Positions 51,300 to 60,417 are shown, counted from the first letter of the stretch. The stretch: DNA of 64,000 nt from BOG-938 sp035524315 (GCA_035524315.1 DATKPD010000008.1:1-64000); one strand, 5' to 3'. The notes: generated from the letters alone by a model not told the origin. Numbers and translations are program-made.

Positions 51300-52997
51300 A
51301 TGATCGGTTGGCGTGATATTCGCCCCGCGGCTTTGGTGATCGGCCCGAACATCATGGCCCTGCTGACCTTCGCGGCGGGCGTGATGCTGCTGGCGTCAGG
51401 CGCGACGCCTGGCGACCCCGAGCGCCTGCGCTGGCTGGCCGACCACGCGCCCCTGCCCGTGATCGAGGTCAGCCACTTCGTCTCCTCGATCATCGGCCTG
51501 ATGCTGGTGCTGGTGGCGTTTGGCCTGCGCCAACGCCTGGACGCGGCCTGGTCGGCGGCGGTGACCCTGCTGGCCACGGCGGCGACGCTTGCGCTGTTCA
51601 AGGGCATGAACTGGGGCGAGACGGTGGTGCTGACCACTCTGTGCCTGATGCTGCTGCCGCTACACGCCGCCTTCCCGCGCATGGCGCGGCTGAGCCGCCT
51701 GGAGATCAAGCCCGGCTGGCTGCTGTCGGCTTTCGCCGCCTTCGTCGGCGCCGGCATGCTCAGCCTGTGGTCCTATCACAACGTCGCCTACGGGGATCAG
51801 CTGTTCTGGCGGGTGATGGTCAGCGCCGACGCCAGCCGCTCGCTGCGCGCCTGGACGGGCGTGGGCGTACTGTTCCTGGCCATCGGCCTGTGGCGCCTGG
51901 TGTCGACCCCCGCCACCCCGGCGATCGTCAGCGACCACGATCCCGACTTCGCCCGCGCCCGCGCCATCCTGGCCGAAGCTCAGAAGTCCACGCCGGACTC
52001 CAACCTCGCGCTGCTGGGCGACAAGCGCTTCCTGTTCTCGGAGTCGGGCAAGAGCTTCCTGATGTTCGGCGTGCGCGGCCGCTCCTGGATCGCCTTCGGC
52101 GCCCCGGTCGGCCTGGTGTGCGAGCGCCAGGAGCTGCTGTGGCGTTTCCGCGAACTGGCCGACGCCCACGCCGCCCGCCTGGCCCTTTACGCTGTCGGGC
52201 CCGACCTTCTGCCCGAGATCGTCGAAATGGGCTTCGCCGTGCAGAAGACGGGCGAGTCCGCCACGGTGCGGCTGGAAGATTTTTCCCTGCAGGGCCGCAA
52301 GCGTGAAGTCCTGCGGCGCAACTGGCGCAAGGCGGCCGAAAGCGGCGCCCAGTTCGAGGTGATCGACGCCGGCCGCGCGGCCCTCTATGGCAAAGCCCTG
52401 CAGAGCATTTCCGACCAATGGCTGGCGCATCACGCCGGCGGGGAGAAGGGCTTCTCCATGGGCCGGTTCGACCTGGACTACATCAACGAATTCCCCTGCG
52501 CCCTGGTGCGCGTGGAGGGCCAGATCGTCGCCTTCGCCAATCTTTGGACCACCGCCGACCGTGCGTCCTTCTCGATGGACCTGATGCGCTACGGCGAGAA
52601 CGCGCCCAAGAACATCATGGATTTCCTGTTCGTGGAGTTGCTCGCCTGGGGCCGCGAGCAGGGCTACGAGTCGTTCGAATTCGGCATGGCGCCGCTGGCG
52701 GGCCTGGAGGCGCGCCGCCTCGCGCCCCTGATGACACGGGTCGGCCGGCTTTTGTTCGAGCGCGGCGAGGACCTCTACAATTTTCAGGGCGTGCGGCGGT
52801 ACAAGGACAAGTACGACCCGATCTGGTCGCCGCGCTACATCGCCGCCGCCAACAAATGGTCGATCGGCGTCGCCCTGGCCGACGTCAGCCTGCTCTCGGC
52901 GGGCGGCGTAAGCGCCCTGACCCGCCGGCCCAAGACCCAGCCCGCGCCGGCCTCGCCCAAACCCGCCGCATCGCGCCTGGCCACGCACCGGGCCTAA
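51300..52997 (+). CDS. Short MprF-like protein (membrane domain plus DUF2156 aminoacyl-phospholipid synthase)
   Basis: 565 residues. About six membrane helices (1-220) precede a DUF2156 domain: GDKRFLFSESGKSFLMFGVRGRSW is its start, then FSMGRFDLDYINEFPCALVR and FEFGMAPLAGLEARRLAP. This domain transfers an amino acid from tRNA to phosphatidylglycerol. Full MprF has about 14 helices including a flippase domain; here the N-terminal flippase half is missing. ATG at 51300 follows AGGAG. Lysyl or alanyl specificity cannot be told. Confidence 0.87.
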   Translation: MIGWRDIRPAALVIGPNIMALLTFAAGVMLLASGATPGDPERLRWLADHAPLPVIEVSHFVSSIIGLMLVLVAFGLRQRLDAAWSAAVTLLATAATLALFKGMNWGETVVLTTLCLMLLPLHAAFPRMARLSRLEIKPGWLLSAFAAFVGAGMLSLWSYHNVAYGDQLFWRVMVSADASRSLRAWTGVGVLFLAIGLWRLVSTPATPAIVSDHDPDFARARAILAEAQKSTPDSNLALLGDKRFLFSESGKSFLMFGVRGRSWIAFGAPVGLVCERQELLWRFRELADAHAARLALYAVGPDLLPEIVEMGFAVQKTGESATVRLEDFSLQGRKREVLRRNWRKAAESGAQFEVIDAGRAALYGKALQSISDQWLAHHAGGEKGFSMGRFDLDYINEFPCALVRVEGQIVAFANLWTTADRASFSMDLMRYGENAPKNIMDFLFVELLAWGREQGYESFEFGMAPLAGLEARRLAPLMTRVGRLLFERGEDLYNFQGVRRYKDKYDPIWSPRYIAAANKWSIGVALADVSLLSAGGVSALTRRPKTQPAPASPKPAASRLATHRA

Positions 52998-53078
52998 CGA
53001 AAACGCCGCCTTTCCCGCCTGCGTTTGCACACCGGCGCAAACTCGCTAGCCTGGGGCCGCGGAAGGGGGAGACTCGCC

Positions 53079-53498
53079 ATGTTCGCTGTATTTCCGCTGC
53101 TGGCGCTGGTGGTGCTGATCTACAACCTGGTCGCGCTGACCATCGGCGGGTTCAAGGCGACCGACGCCCAGGATCAGCTGACCCAGCCGCTGTTTTCCGT
53201 TCACATGGCCTCGGGCGCCGCCTGGTCGGTGGGTCTGGGCGACCTGCTCCTGATGGCGTCGCTGGTGATCCTGTTCGTAGAACTGCTCAAATCGACCTCC
53301 AGCCGGCGGGTGGCGATCATCAACCACTCGCTGTCGATGGTGCTGTTCATCGTCTGCCTGGTGGAGTTCCTGCTATTCGGCGCCTTCGCCACCTCGACCT
53401 TTTTCCTCATCACGCTGATGGTGTTGCTCGACGTGCTGGCCGGATTCATCGTCACCATAGTGGCGTCGCGCCGCGAGATCGATCTGACCCACGACTAG
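53079..53498 (+). CDS. Four-helix membrane protein of unknown function
   Basis: 139 residues with four membrane helices (FAVFPLLALVVLIYNLVAL; SVGLGDLLLMASLVILFVEL; LSMVLFIVCLVEFLLFGA; FFLITLMVLLDVLAGFIVTI). No charged catalytic motif seen. ATG at 53079 follows GGAAGGGGGA. No family name recognised with confidence. It stands alone. Confidence 0.75.
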   Translation: MFAVFPLLALVVLIYNLVALTIGGFKATDAQDQLTQPLFSVHMASGAAWSVGLGDLLLMASLVILFVELLKSTSSRRVAIINHSLSMVLFIVCLVEFLLFGAFATSTFFLITLMVLLDVLAGFIVTIVASRREIDLTHD

Positions 53499-53529
53499 GC
53501 GTGGCCGGAGCGGGCGAGCGTAAGCGTGG

Positions 53530-53607
53530 TTACGACATCACCGTGAAGACGAGAGCGACCACCAGCACGTCGAAAGCGCGGGTGGCGAAGGTGAAGGCGG
53601 CGCTCAT
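53530..53607 (-). CDS. Candidate 25-residue membrane microprotein
   Basis: Reads MSAAFTFATRAFDVLVVALV at the start and ends FTVMS: one short hydrophobic helix. A ribosome site AAGGA precedes the ATG at 53607 with suitable spacing. No family is recognised. The evidence is only the initiation signal and hydrophobicity, so it may be chance. Confidence 0.4.
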   Translation of the reverse strand: MSAAFTFATRAFDVLVVALVFTVMS

Positions 53608-53680
53608 GGGCGATCCTTAGGCGAAGGGCGAAGGCTGCCCTTTCACCAAGCAAGACCGGCGCCACCCGCCGGCCATAGGA

Positions 53681-54028
53681 TCAGATCTTGGTTTTGGACA
53701 TGACTCCGGCGCGATTGCGCCGGTCGGTCGGCCCTGACCATTCGGCGGTGAGATAGGCAGCCTTGGCCTTGGACAGGGTTTCGGGGCCGCCGCGCAGGCC
53801 GCGCTTCTGGCCTTCCTGGCCGATCAGGTGCGCCGACAGGATCGGCTTGGCGTCGGCGGCGGGCGCAGGCGCGACGGGGACCGGAAGCTGGGCGGTCGTC
53901 TGAGCCGCACCCTGGCCCGCGCCTTTACCCGCACCCTGAGCGGAAGTCGGCGGCGGATCGTTGGCCCGGCGCGCGGTCTGGCGACGGTCGCCTCGGACGG
54001 GGCGCGGCGGATCGATCGGGTCGGTCAT
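53681..54028 (-). CDS. Conserved hypothetical protein with disordered N-terminus
   Basis: 115 residues. The N-terminal half is Pro/Ala/Gln-rich and looks disordered; the C-terminal half (SAHLIGQEGQKRGLRGGPET, LSKAKAAYLTAEWSGPTDRR) is the conserved-looking core. It lies 56 bases downstream of phaR on the same strand and may be co-transcribed with it. Function unknown. Confidence 0.65.
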   Translation of the reverse strand: MTDPIDPPRPVRGDRRQTARRANDPPPTSAQGAGKGAGQGAAQTTAQLPVPVAPAPAADAKPILSAHLIGQEGQKRGLRGGPETLSKAKAAYLTAEWSGPTDRRNRAGVMSKTKI

Positions 54029-54084
54029 GCGGAACTCCTCGGCGGCACACCATGCCAGCCGAGGGTTAAGGCCCGGTGGCCAGA

Positions 54085-54741
54085 TCAGCCCTTGGAGGCG
54101 AGCTTCTCGATCTGCTGCTGCATCTCTTCCAGCCGCTTCTTCAGATCGCTGAGCGATTCCGCATCCTCGCTCTTGGCGGCGGCGGACGCCGGCGCCGTTG
54201 GCGCGGCGGCGCCGGCGGCCGGCTTGGGCGCGTCTTCCGGGCGCGGGAAGGTGAAGGGCGAAAACATTTTCATGGCGCGGTCGAACAACTGCATGTTCTG
54301 GCGCACCTGGTCGTCGAAGTATTTCAGGCCCTGGTTGCCGCCGAGCGTCTCGGTGAGCTGCGAGCGCATGCGCTCCTGCTGCTGGGTGAAGCTGTCGAGC
54401 GACAGCTCCAGATAGCTAGGCAGCAGAGCCTGCATCGAGTCGCCGTAGAAGCGGATCAGCTGCCGCAGGAACTGAATGGGCAGAAGATTCTGCGTGCCGC
54501 GATTTTCTTCCTCGAAGATGATCTGGGTCAGCACCGAGCGCGTGATGTCGTCATTTGTCTTGGCGTCATAGACCACGAAGTCGACATGTTTTTTCACCAT
54601 GTCGCTCAGGTGTTCGAGGGTCACGTAGGAACTGGAGGCGGTATTATAGAGCCTGCGGTTCGCGTATTTCTTGATGACGACGCGGTCGCCTCCGCCCTTG
54701 GCATTTTCGGGTTTCGTATCGGAAGCCACAGGATCGACCAT
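54085..54741 (-). CDS. phaR: Polyhydroxyalkanoate synthesis repressor PhaR
   Basis: 218 residues. The N-terminal PHB/PHA accumulation regulator DNA-binding domain is clear: VVIKKYANRRLYNTASSSYV then TLEHLSDMVKKHVDFVVYDA. The C-terminal part ends in a coiled coil (DLKKRLEEMQQQIEKL). PhaR represses phasin and PHA genes and senses PHB granules. ATG at 54741 has GGGGGG just upstream. Divergent from phaA. Confidence 0.95.
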   Translation of the reverse strand: MVDPVASDTKPENAKGGGDRVVIKKYANRRLYNTASSSYVTLEHLSDMVKKHVDFVVYDAKTNDDITRSVLTQIIFEEENRGTQNLLPIQFLRQLIRFYGDSMQALLPSYLELSLDSFTQQQERMRSQLTETLGGNQGLKYFDDQVRQNMQLFDRAMKMFSPFTFPRPEDAPKPAAGAAAPTAPASAAAKSEDAESLSDLKKRLEEMQQQIEKLASKG

Positions 54742-54803
54742 AACCCCCCCAAAAAATTGGAACGGACGCGCTTGGAGCACTCTTGTGCAGCGCCACATTA
54801 TTG

Positions 54804-54819
54804 CGGATGACATCATCCG
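54804..54819. promoter_or_regulatory. Palindrome in the phaR-phaA intergenic region
   Basis: CGGATGA-CA-TCATCCG is a perfect 7-bp inverted repeat around two bases, flanked by further GCGCC/GGCGC arms and by TGCAGC/TGCAGCAATGC elements that resemble PhaR-type sites. It lies about 60 bases before phaR and 95 before phaA. A candidate operator for one or both genes. Confidence 0.45.
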
Positions 54820-54913
54820 GCGCTAGTGCAGCAATGCTTAAATCCGCAGCGCCTGCGCCAAGTGGCGTTTTTGGATATTATTTGCCCTCTGACGATCGGC
54901 AGGAGCCCGTCCC

Positions 54914-56086
54914 ATGACTGACATCGTTATCGTTTCGGCCGCCCGCACGCCTGTCGGCGCTTTCAACGGCGCTCTGTCGGGCGTGCCCGCCTCAGCGCTC
55001 GGGACCACGGCGATCAAGGCGGCGCTCGAGCGTGCGTCAGTCGATCCGAACGAGGTCAGCGAAGTGGTGCTGGGCCATGTGCTGCAGGCCGGCGCGGGCC
55101 AAGGCCCCGCCCGACAGGCCTCGATGGGCGCGGGCATCCCCTTCGGCGCCCCGGCGTGGAGCCTGAACCAGATCTGCGGATCGGGCCTGAGGGCGGTGGC
55201 TCTGGGCATGCAGCAGATCAGGGACGGCGCCACGATCGTGGTGGCCGGCGGCCAGGAAAGCATGAGCCAGGCGCCGCACGCCGCGCACCTGCGCAACGGC
55301 ACCAAAATGGGCGACCTGGCCATGGTCGACACCATGATCAAGGACGGCCTGTGGGACGCCTTCAACGGCTACCACATGGGCATGACCGCCGAGAATGTCG
55401 CCGCCCAGGGCCAGATCACCCGCGAGGACCAGGACCGCTTCGCCGTCCAGTCGCAGAACCGCGCCGAAGCCGCGCAGAAGGCCGGCAAGTTCGACGCTGA
55501 GATCGCGCCGGTCACCATCAAGGGCCGCAAGGGCGACACCGTGGTCGACAAGGACGAGTACATCCGACACGGCGCGACCTATGAATCCGTCGCGGGCCTG
55601 CGTCCGGCCTTCACCAAGGATGGCACGGTCACGGCCGCCAACGCCTCGGGCCTCAACGACGGCGCCGCCGCCGTGGTGCTGATGACCGCCGACGAAGCGG
55701 CCAAGCGCGGGCTCAAGCCCCTGGCGCGCATCGCTTCCTGGGCCACCGCCGGGGTCGATCCCGCGGTAATGGGCACGGGTCCGATCCCGGCCACGCAACT
55801 GGCGCTCAAGCGGGCCGGCTGGTCCGTGGCCGATCTGGACCTGATCGAGGCCAACGAAGCCTTCGCCGCCCAGGCGCTGTGCGTCACCCGCGGTCTGGGC
55901 TTCGATCCGGACAAGACCAACGTCAACGGCGGGGCCATCGCCATCGGCCACCCCATCGGCGCCTCGGGCGCGCGCATCCTCACCACCCTGCTTTACGAGA
56001 TGGGCCGGTCGGGGGCCAAGAAAGGCCTGGCCACGCTGTGCATCGGCGGCGGGATGGGCGTGTCGATGTGCCTTGAGCAGGCTTGA
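54914..56086 (+). CDS. phaA: Acetyl-CoA C-acetyltransferase (beta-ketothiolase)
   Basis: 390 residues. It joins two acetyl-CoA to acetoacetyl-CoA, first step of PHB synthesis. Active-site motifs: NQICGSGLRAVALGMQQI (Cys nucleophile near residue 89), GHPIGASGARILTTLL (His) and CIGGGMGVSMCLE (second Cys). ATG at 54914 follows AGGAG. phaB and phaC are not adjacent; phaR is divergent. Confidence 0.95.
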   Translation: MTDIVIVSAARTPVGAFNGALSGVPASALGTTAIKAALERASVDPNEVSEVVLGHVLQAGAGQGPARQASMGAGIPFGAPAWSLNQICGSGLRAVALGMQQIRDGATIVVAGGQESMSQAPHAAHLRNGTKMGDLAMVDTMIKDGLWDAFNGYHMGMTAENVAAQGQITREDQDRFAVQSQNRAEAAQKAGKFDAEIAPVTIKGRKGDTVVDKDEYIRHGATYESVAGLRPAFTKDGTVTAANASGLNDGAAAVVLMTADEAAKRGLKPLARIASWATAGVDPAVMGTGPIPATQLALKRAGWSVADLDLIEANEAFAAQALCVTRGLGFDPDKTNVNGGAIAIGHPIGASGARILTTLLYEMGRSGAKKGLATLCIGGGMGVSMCLEQA

Positions 56087-56233
56087 CGAGGCCTCGCTGA
56101 TCAAACGACCCTAGGCGTCGCCCGGCTCGCGCCGGGCGCCTCCGGGGAGCGGTCGCAGAGTGCGGGCTTACGTCGCAGCAACGTCTTCAGCCTGTCCAAA
56201 AACGGCCCCAGTCGCGGTGCATCAGCCTTGGTC

Positions 56234-57202
56234 ATGATCCAGGGCAGGTTGGCGGCTTTTTGCGGCTTGTGGGTGCTGGCTGCGCTAGGCGCGGCCGGCC
56301 CCGCGTCGTCGCAAACCGCCCACGGCTTCGCCTCCGGCGCGCTCATGTCCGCCCCCGTATCCTCCCGGCCCGCGGGCCGCGCCTTCGTCAACGGCGAGGA
56401 TGCGCCGGGCGATGACGCCTGGCTGACCGATACGGCCAATCTGCGCGGCGGCGGCGGCCCGCGCGGCGGCCCTGGCTTCGGCCCTCCAGACGGCCCCATG
56501 TGGGGTCGACCGCCGTCGATCCTGCGCGACATGCCCGACGCCAGCGCCGACCGGGGCCTGGCGGCCCCGCCGGTGGCGCGCTACGCCGCCAGCGCGGGCC
56601 CCTACTTCGTGTTCGACCGCTCCAGCGGCACGGCTCTGCTCAAGTTCGACGACAGTCCCGAGGTGTGGGTGCTGCAACCCACCCCCGCCCCGCGCGGCGA
56701 CGTGATCTACAAGAACGACGTGGGCGACCCAGTCCTGCGCGCCACGCGCCTGGGCGGCCTGACCCTATTCAGCGCCAGCGCCCCCGGCGGCGAGGCGGCG
56801 GCCATGGTCGGCAGCGCGGACGATCTGCAGTCGCCCGCCTTCCTGCCGCCCAACGCGGTGTTCCAGCATATGCTGCAGGCCTCGGCCCGGGCCTCGCGCG
56901 CGGCCCAGCACCTGATCACCTTCGACGCCAACGACGTCACACCCGAATCCGCGCCGGTGTTCGCCGACGCGGCCACCGCCGCCGCCGAGGCCGTGATCGT
57001 GCTCTCGCACCGCGATGAAGGCCGCGCCTTCCTGCGCCGGCTGGACAAGCTGCAGTTCCAGCCCGGCGCCAAGGCCGGCGCCGTGGTGGCCCCGGCGGAC
57101 GGCGGCGCCCGGGTGCATATGCAGGTGTTTATCGACGCCAGCCAGGGCGTGGCCGGGCGCCCCTCATCCGAGCGCCTGGCGCGCATCGCCCTGGGCAAAT
57201 AG
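56234..57202 (+). CDS. Exported protein, DUF4908-like
   Basis: About 322 residues. A signal peptide is predicted (residues 1-25), then a Gly/Pro-rich linker (RGGGGPRGGPGFGPPDGP). The core contains YFVFDRSSGTALLKFDDSPE, VWVLQPTPAPRGDVIYKNDV and PVLRATRLGGLTLFSASAP, which resembles the Caulobacterales family DUF4908, though I am not certain of the number. Function unknown, envelope location expected. Confidence 0.65.
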   Translation: MIQGRLAAFCGLWVLAALGAAGPASSQTAHGFASGALMSAPVSSRPAGRAFVNGEDAPGDDAWLTDTANLRGGGGPRGGPGFGPPDGPMWGRPPSILRDMPDASADRGLAAPPVARYAASAGPYFVFDRSSGTALLKFDDSPEVWVLQPTPAPRGDVIYKNDVGDPVLRATRLGGLTLFSASAPGGEAAAMVGSADDLQSPAFLPPNAVFQHMLQASARASRAAQHLITFDANDVTPESAPVFADAATAAAEAVIVLSHRDEGRAFLRRLDKLQFQPGAKAGAVVAPADGGARVHMQVFIDASQGVAGRPSSERLARIALGK

Positions 57203-57210
57203 CCCCTGCC

Positions 57211-57654
57211 CTATTCCGGCGGCGCCAACTCGAAGCTCGCGAACTCAAACCCGGGAGCGACGGTGCAGCCGCACAGGGTCCAGGCCCCCAGGCTCGCCGC
57301 GCTTTGCCACACCCCGCGCGGGCACACCGCCTGGGGCCGCTGCCCGGCCGCCAGATCGGACCCCAGCACGTGATCTTGGACAGGCCCGTCCAGGCTCGGC
57401 TTGAGGCTCAACCGTAAGGGCGCGCCGGCGTAGTGGTGCCAGACCTCGGCCGCGTCCGTGACCCTGTGCCATGCCGACGTCTGGCCAGCCTCCAGCAGAT
57501 AGTAGATGGCGGTCGACGCGGCTCGCCCGACGGGGTCGCCGCCGTTCGCATCTTCGCCGTCACGAAAGGTCTCGGCGAACCAGCCGCCTTCCGGGTGAGG
57601 CGCGAGGCCGAGCTGGGCGATCACCGTCTGCGCGGCGAGCGGCGCGCCGCTCAC
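57211..57654 (-). CDS. Cupin DUF985 family protein
   Basis: 147 residues. AQTVIAQLGLAPHPEGGWFA opens the family pattern, followed by YYLLEAGQTSAWHRVTDAAE (metal-ligand His) and WHHYAGAPL. Cupin_5/DUF985 proteins are single beta-barrel proteins of unclear substrate. Its ATG overlaps the gloB stop by four bases (ATGA), indicating coupled translation. Confidence 0.87.
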   Translation of the reverse strand: MSGAPLAAQTVIAQLGLAPHPEGGWFAETFRDGEDANGGDPVGRAASTAIYYLLEAGQTSAWHRVTDAAEVWHHYAGAPLRLSLKPSLDGPVQDHVLGSDLAAGQRPQAVCPRGVWQSAASLGAWTLCGCTVAPGFEFASFELAPPE

Positions 57655-58412
57655 CCGGCGAATCCGTCCTTGGCCGCCCGCAGGGCGGCGAAGGCCTCGT
57701 AGTCGGGACGGCCCTCGAGGCCCAGGCGGGGGGCCAGGACCGGCGCGCGCAGGAAGGGGTTGGCCGCCTTCTCCTGGCTGACCGTGCTGGGCGTGGTCGG
57801 CTCGCCCCGTGCGCGCGCCTCGAAGATCGCCTCGGCCCGGGCCTTCAGCGCCGGGGCGTCATCGACCGAAAGGGCGAAGCGGGCGTTGGACGCCGCATAT
57901 TCGTGAGCACAATAGAGCCGGGTGTCGTCCGGCAGGGCGGCAAGGCGCGACAGGCTGCCCCACATCTGCTGGGGCGTGCCCTCGAACATCCGCCCGCATC
58001 CCAGCGGGAACAGGCTGTCGCCTACGAACGCCACGCCTTCGGCCGGCGCGTGGTAGGCGATGTGCTGCAGGGTGTGGCCGCCCACGTCCAGCACCTCGAA
58101 CCGGGTCCCGCCCAGCCACACCTCGTCGCCGCCGCCAACGACCCGGTCGAGCGGCGCCACCCGCGCCACCTCGGCCGGGCCGACGATGGTGCAGCCTGTG
58201 CGGGCCTTCAGCACTTCGTTGCCGCCGGCATGATCGTGATGCCAGTGGGTGTTGAAGATGAAATCCAGGCTCCAGCCCTTTTCCGCCAGCGCGGTCAGCA
58301 CAGCCTCGGCGTCCGGGGTGTCGATCGTCGCCGTCAGTCCCTCGGCCTCGTCGTGGGCGAGATAGCCGTAGTTGTCCTGCAAGCAGGGGAATTGAAAGAT
58401 GGTCAGCGTCAT
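57651..58412 (-). CDS. gloB: Hydroxyacylglutathione hydrolase (glyoxalase II)
   Basis: 253 residues, metallo-beta-lactamase fold. Metal motif FNTHWHHDHAGGNEVL (THxHxDH) near residue 55, VGGHTLQHIAYHAP, SLFPLGCGRMFEGTPQQMW and LYCAHEYAASN are all family signatures. It hydrolyses S-lactoylglutathione in methylglyoxal detoxification. First gene of the gloB-DUF985 pair. Confidence 0.95.
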   Translation of the reverse strand: MTLTIFQFPCLQDNYGYLAHDEAEGLTATIDTPDAEAVLTALAEKGWSLDFIFNTHWHHDHAGGNEVLKARTGCTIVGPAEVARVAPLDRVVGGGDEVWLGGTRFEVLDVGGHTLQHIAYHAPAEGVAFVGDSLFPLGCGRMFEGTPQQMWGSLSRLAALPDDTRLYCAHEYAASNARFALSVDDAPALKARAEAIFEARARGEPTTPSTVSQEKAANPFLRAPVLAPRLGLEGRPDYEAFAALRAAKDGFAG

Positions 58413-58505
58413 GGCGGCCGTTGTTCTACCCCCGGATGGCCCCGGCGCGAAGCGCCCCTATATTGAATATCCGCCGAACCAGATTCGGTTTCGATAAGGA
58501 CGCGC

Positions 58506-59255
58506 ATGCGCCGCGACGTGGTGGAGCTTCGCCGGTTTTACGCCGGGCCCCTGGGCCGGGCCGCGCGCGACATGCTGGGCCGCAAGCTGTCCGAAACCTG
58601 GGGCGACGTGGCGGGCCTGGACGTGCTGGGCCTGGGCTATCCCGCGCCCATGCTCGAGCGTTTCACCAAGGCGCGCCGGGCGGTGGCCGTGATGCCCGCC
58701 GAACAGGGCGTTGAGGCGTGGCCGCAGATGGGGCCAGGCAACCGCACCTGCCTGGCGCGCGAAGGCGCCCTGCCCTTCCCCAACGCCCTGTTCGATCGCG
58801 TGCTGGTAGTGCACGGACTGGAAGAAAGCGACGACCCCCTGGCCCTGCTGCGCGAGGTGTGGCGGGTGATGGCGCCCACCGGCCGGGTGGTGCTGGCCGC
58901 GGCGGCGCGCAGCGGCGTGTGGTGCCATTCGGAAGACACCCCGTTCGGCTATGGCCGGCCCTTCACTCGCGCCCAGCTCGAACAGCTTGCGCGCGAGGCC
59001 GAGCTGGAGCCCATCGCCTGGTCCAGGGCGCTCTACGCCCCGCCGATCGCGAGCTTCGCCCGCCACGCCGAGGCCTTCGAGCAGGCCGGCGCGCGCCTGT
59101 GGCCGCGGTTCGCCGGCCTGATCCTGCTGGAGGCGGTCAAGCAGACCTTCGCGGTCAAACCCAAGGGCTTGGGCGCGCCCGCCCGCGTATTTGCCCCCGG
59201 CGCCTTGCGGCCCGCCCGCACCAGCCTGTCTATCGAGGCGGAAAAGCCTCGCTGA
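58506..59255 (+). CDS. Class I SAM-dependent methyltransferase-like protein
   Basis: 249 residues. The fold is suggested by LDVLGLGYPAPMLERF (motif I position, GLG), ALPFPNALFDRVLVVHGLEE (motif II) and LALLREVWRVMAPTGRVVLA (Methyltransf_11 pattern). ATG at 58506 follows AAGGA. Substrate unknown. Divergent from gloB. Confidence 0.8.
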   Translation: MRRDVVELRRFYAGPLGRAARDMLGRKLSETWGDVAGLDVLGLGYPAPMLERFTKARRAVAVMPAEQGVEAWPQMGPGNRTCLAREGALPFPNALFDRVLVVHGLEESDDPLALLREVWRVMAPTGRVVLAAAARSGVWCHSEDTPFGYGRPFTRAQLEQLAREAELEPIAWSRALYAPPIASFARHAEAFEQAGARLWPRFAGLILLEAVKQTFAVKPKGLGAPARVFAPGALRPARTSLSIEAEKPR

Positions 59256-59341
59256 GCGGGGCGAAAACCCAAGAGTCGCTTGGACCGCGCGCACAATCGC
59301 CTTAGCTTGGCCCGCGAAATCGTATTGAAAAGGACGCCGCC

Positions 59342-59686
59342 ATGAAGCTGATCAGCGCCATCATCAAGCCGAGCCGCCTGGACGCGGTGCTGGACGCGGT
59401 GACGGAAGCCGGGGCCTCGGGTCTGACCGTGACCGAAGTTCGCGGCTATGGGCGTCAGAAGGGCAAGACCGAGGTCTATCGCGGCGCCGAGTACGAGGTG
59501 AAGCTGCTGCCCAAGGTCAAGCTGGAGATCGCCGTGCCGACCGATGTGGTCGAAAAGGTGATCGAGGCCATCGCCCGCACCGCCAATACCGGCAAGATCG
59601 GCGACGGCAAGGTGTTCGTGCTCGACCTGGAAGCCGCCATGCGCATCCGCACCGGCGAAAAAGACGCGGCGGCGATCACGGGGTGA
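59342..59686 (+). CDS. PII nitrogen regulatory protein (GlnB/GlnK)
   Basis: 114 residues. MKLISAIIKPSRLDAVLDAV, the T-loop GAEYEVKLLPKVK with a Tyr that can be uridylylated (RGAEYEV), and the ATP-binding TGKIGDGKVFV are present. PII proteins report 2-oxoglutarate and ATP/ADP status. No amtB or glnA is adjacent, so whether it is GlnB or GlnK cannot be told from context. Confidence 0.95.
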   Translation: MKLISAIIKPSRLDAVLDAVTEAGASGLTVTEVRGYGRQKGKTEVYRGAEYEVKLLPKVKLEIAVPTDVVEKVIEAIARTANTGKIGDGKVFVLDLEAAMRIRTGEKDAAAITG

Positions 59687-59796
59687 GAAGCGGCCTTTAG
59701 TGGCACGCTAAAGGCATGCGATGGCCAACGATTTGGCCTTAGCCGCGCCGAACGCCCGCAGCGCAAGCGAAGGGCCGGGCGCATCGGGAAGCGCCC

Positions 59797-60417
59797 TTAC
59801 TTCCGGCTCAGCATGAACAGCGCCTGCTCGGCGCGCCAGTTCTCGATCGGGCGCATCGGATCGATGGCGCGGGCCGGCCGGCCATCGGCCAACGACGCGC
59901 ACGCCTCGATGTTCAGGTCCAGCTCCTGGCACAGCTGGGTGAAATCCCTCAGGGTGCACAGGTGGATGTTGTCGGTGGCCCACCAGGGGATCGGCAGGGC
60001 GCCGGTCATCGGCATGCGCCCGCCCACCATCAGCGACCAGCGCACGCGCCAGTGGCCGAAGTTGGGGAAGGACACGATGGCGCGCTCGGCGATGCGCAGC
60101 AGCTCCGACAGCACGTGGCGCGGCTGGCGCACCGTCTGCAGGGTCTGGGACAGGACCGCGTAGTCGAAGGCGCGGCTGGGGAAATCGTCCAGATCATGGT
60201 CGGCGTCGCCCTGCACCACCGCCAGCCCCCGCGCCAGGCACAGGGCCACATTGTCAGGGCTGATCTCCAGCCCGCGGCCGTCGACGCCCTTGTCGCGGGT
60301 GAGCAACTCTAGCAGGGCGCCCTCGCCGCAGCCGATGTCGAGCACCCGCGCGCCGGGTTTGACCAGGCCAAGGATCGCGCGGAAATCCTCGCGCCGCGCC
60401 GCTTCGGCCGGGCTCAT
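59797..60417 (-). CDS. metW: Methionine biosynthesis protein MetW
   Basis: 206 residues with a SAM-binding fold: VLDIGCGEGALLELL near residue 25, GRGLEISPDNVALCLARGL, FDYAVLSQTLQTVRQPRHVL and VSFPNFGHWRVRW match MetW. It partners MetX in many proteobacteria. Its ATG overlaps the metX stop by four bases (ATGA). Confidence 0.95.
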   Translation of the reverse strand: MSPAEAARREDFRAILGLVKPGARVLDIGCGEGALLELLTRDKGVDGRGLEISPDNVALCLARGLAVVQGDADHDLDDFPSRAFDYAVLSQTLQTVRQPRHVLSELLRIAERAIVSFPNFGHWRVRWSLMVGGRMPMTGALPIPWWATDNIHLCTLRDFTQLCQELDLNIEACASLADGRPARAIDPMRPIENWRAEQALFMLSRK

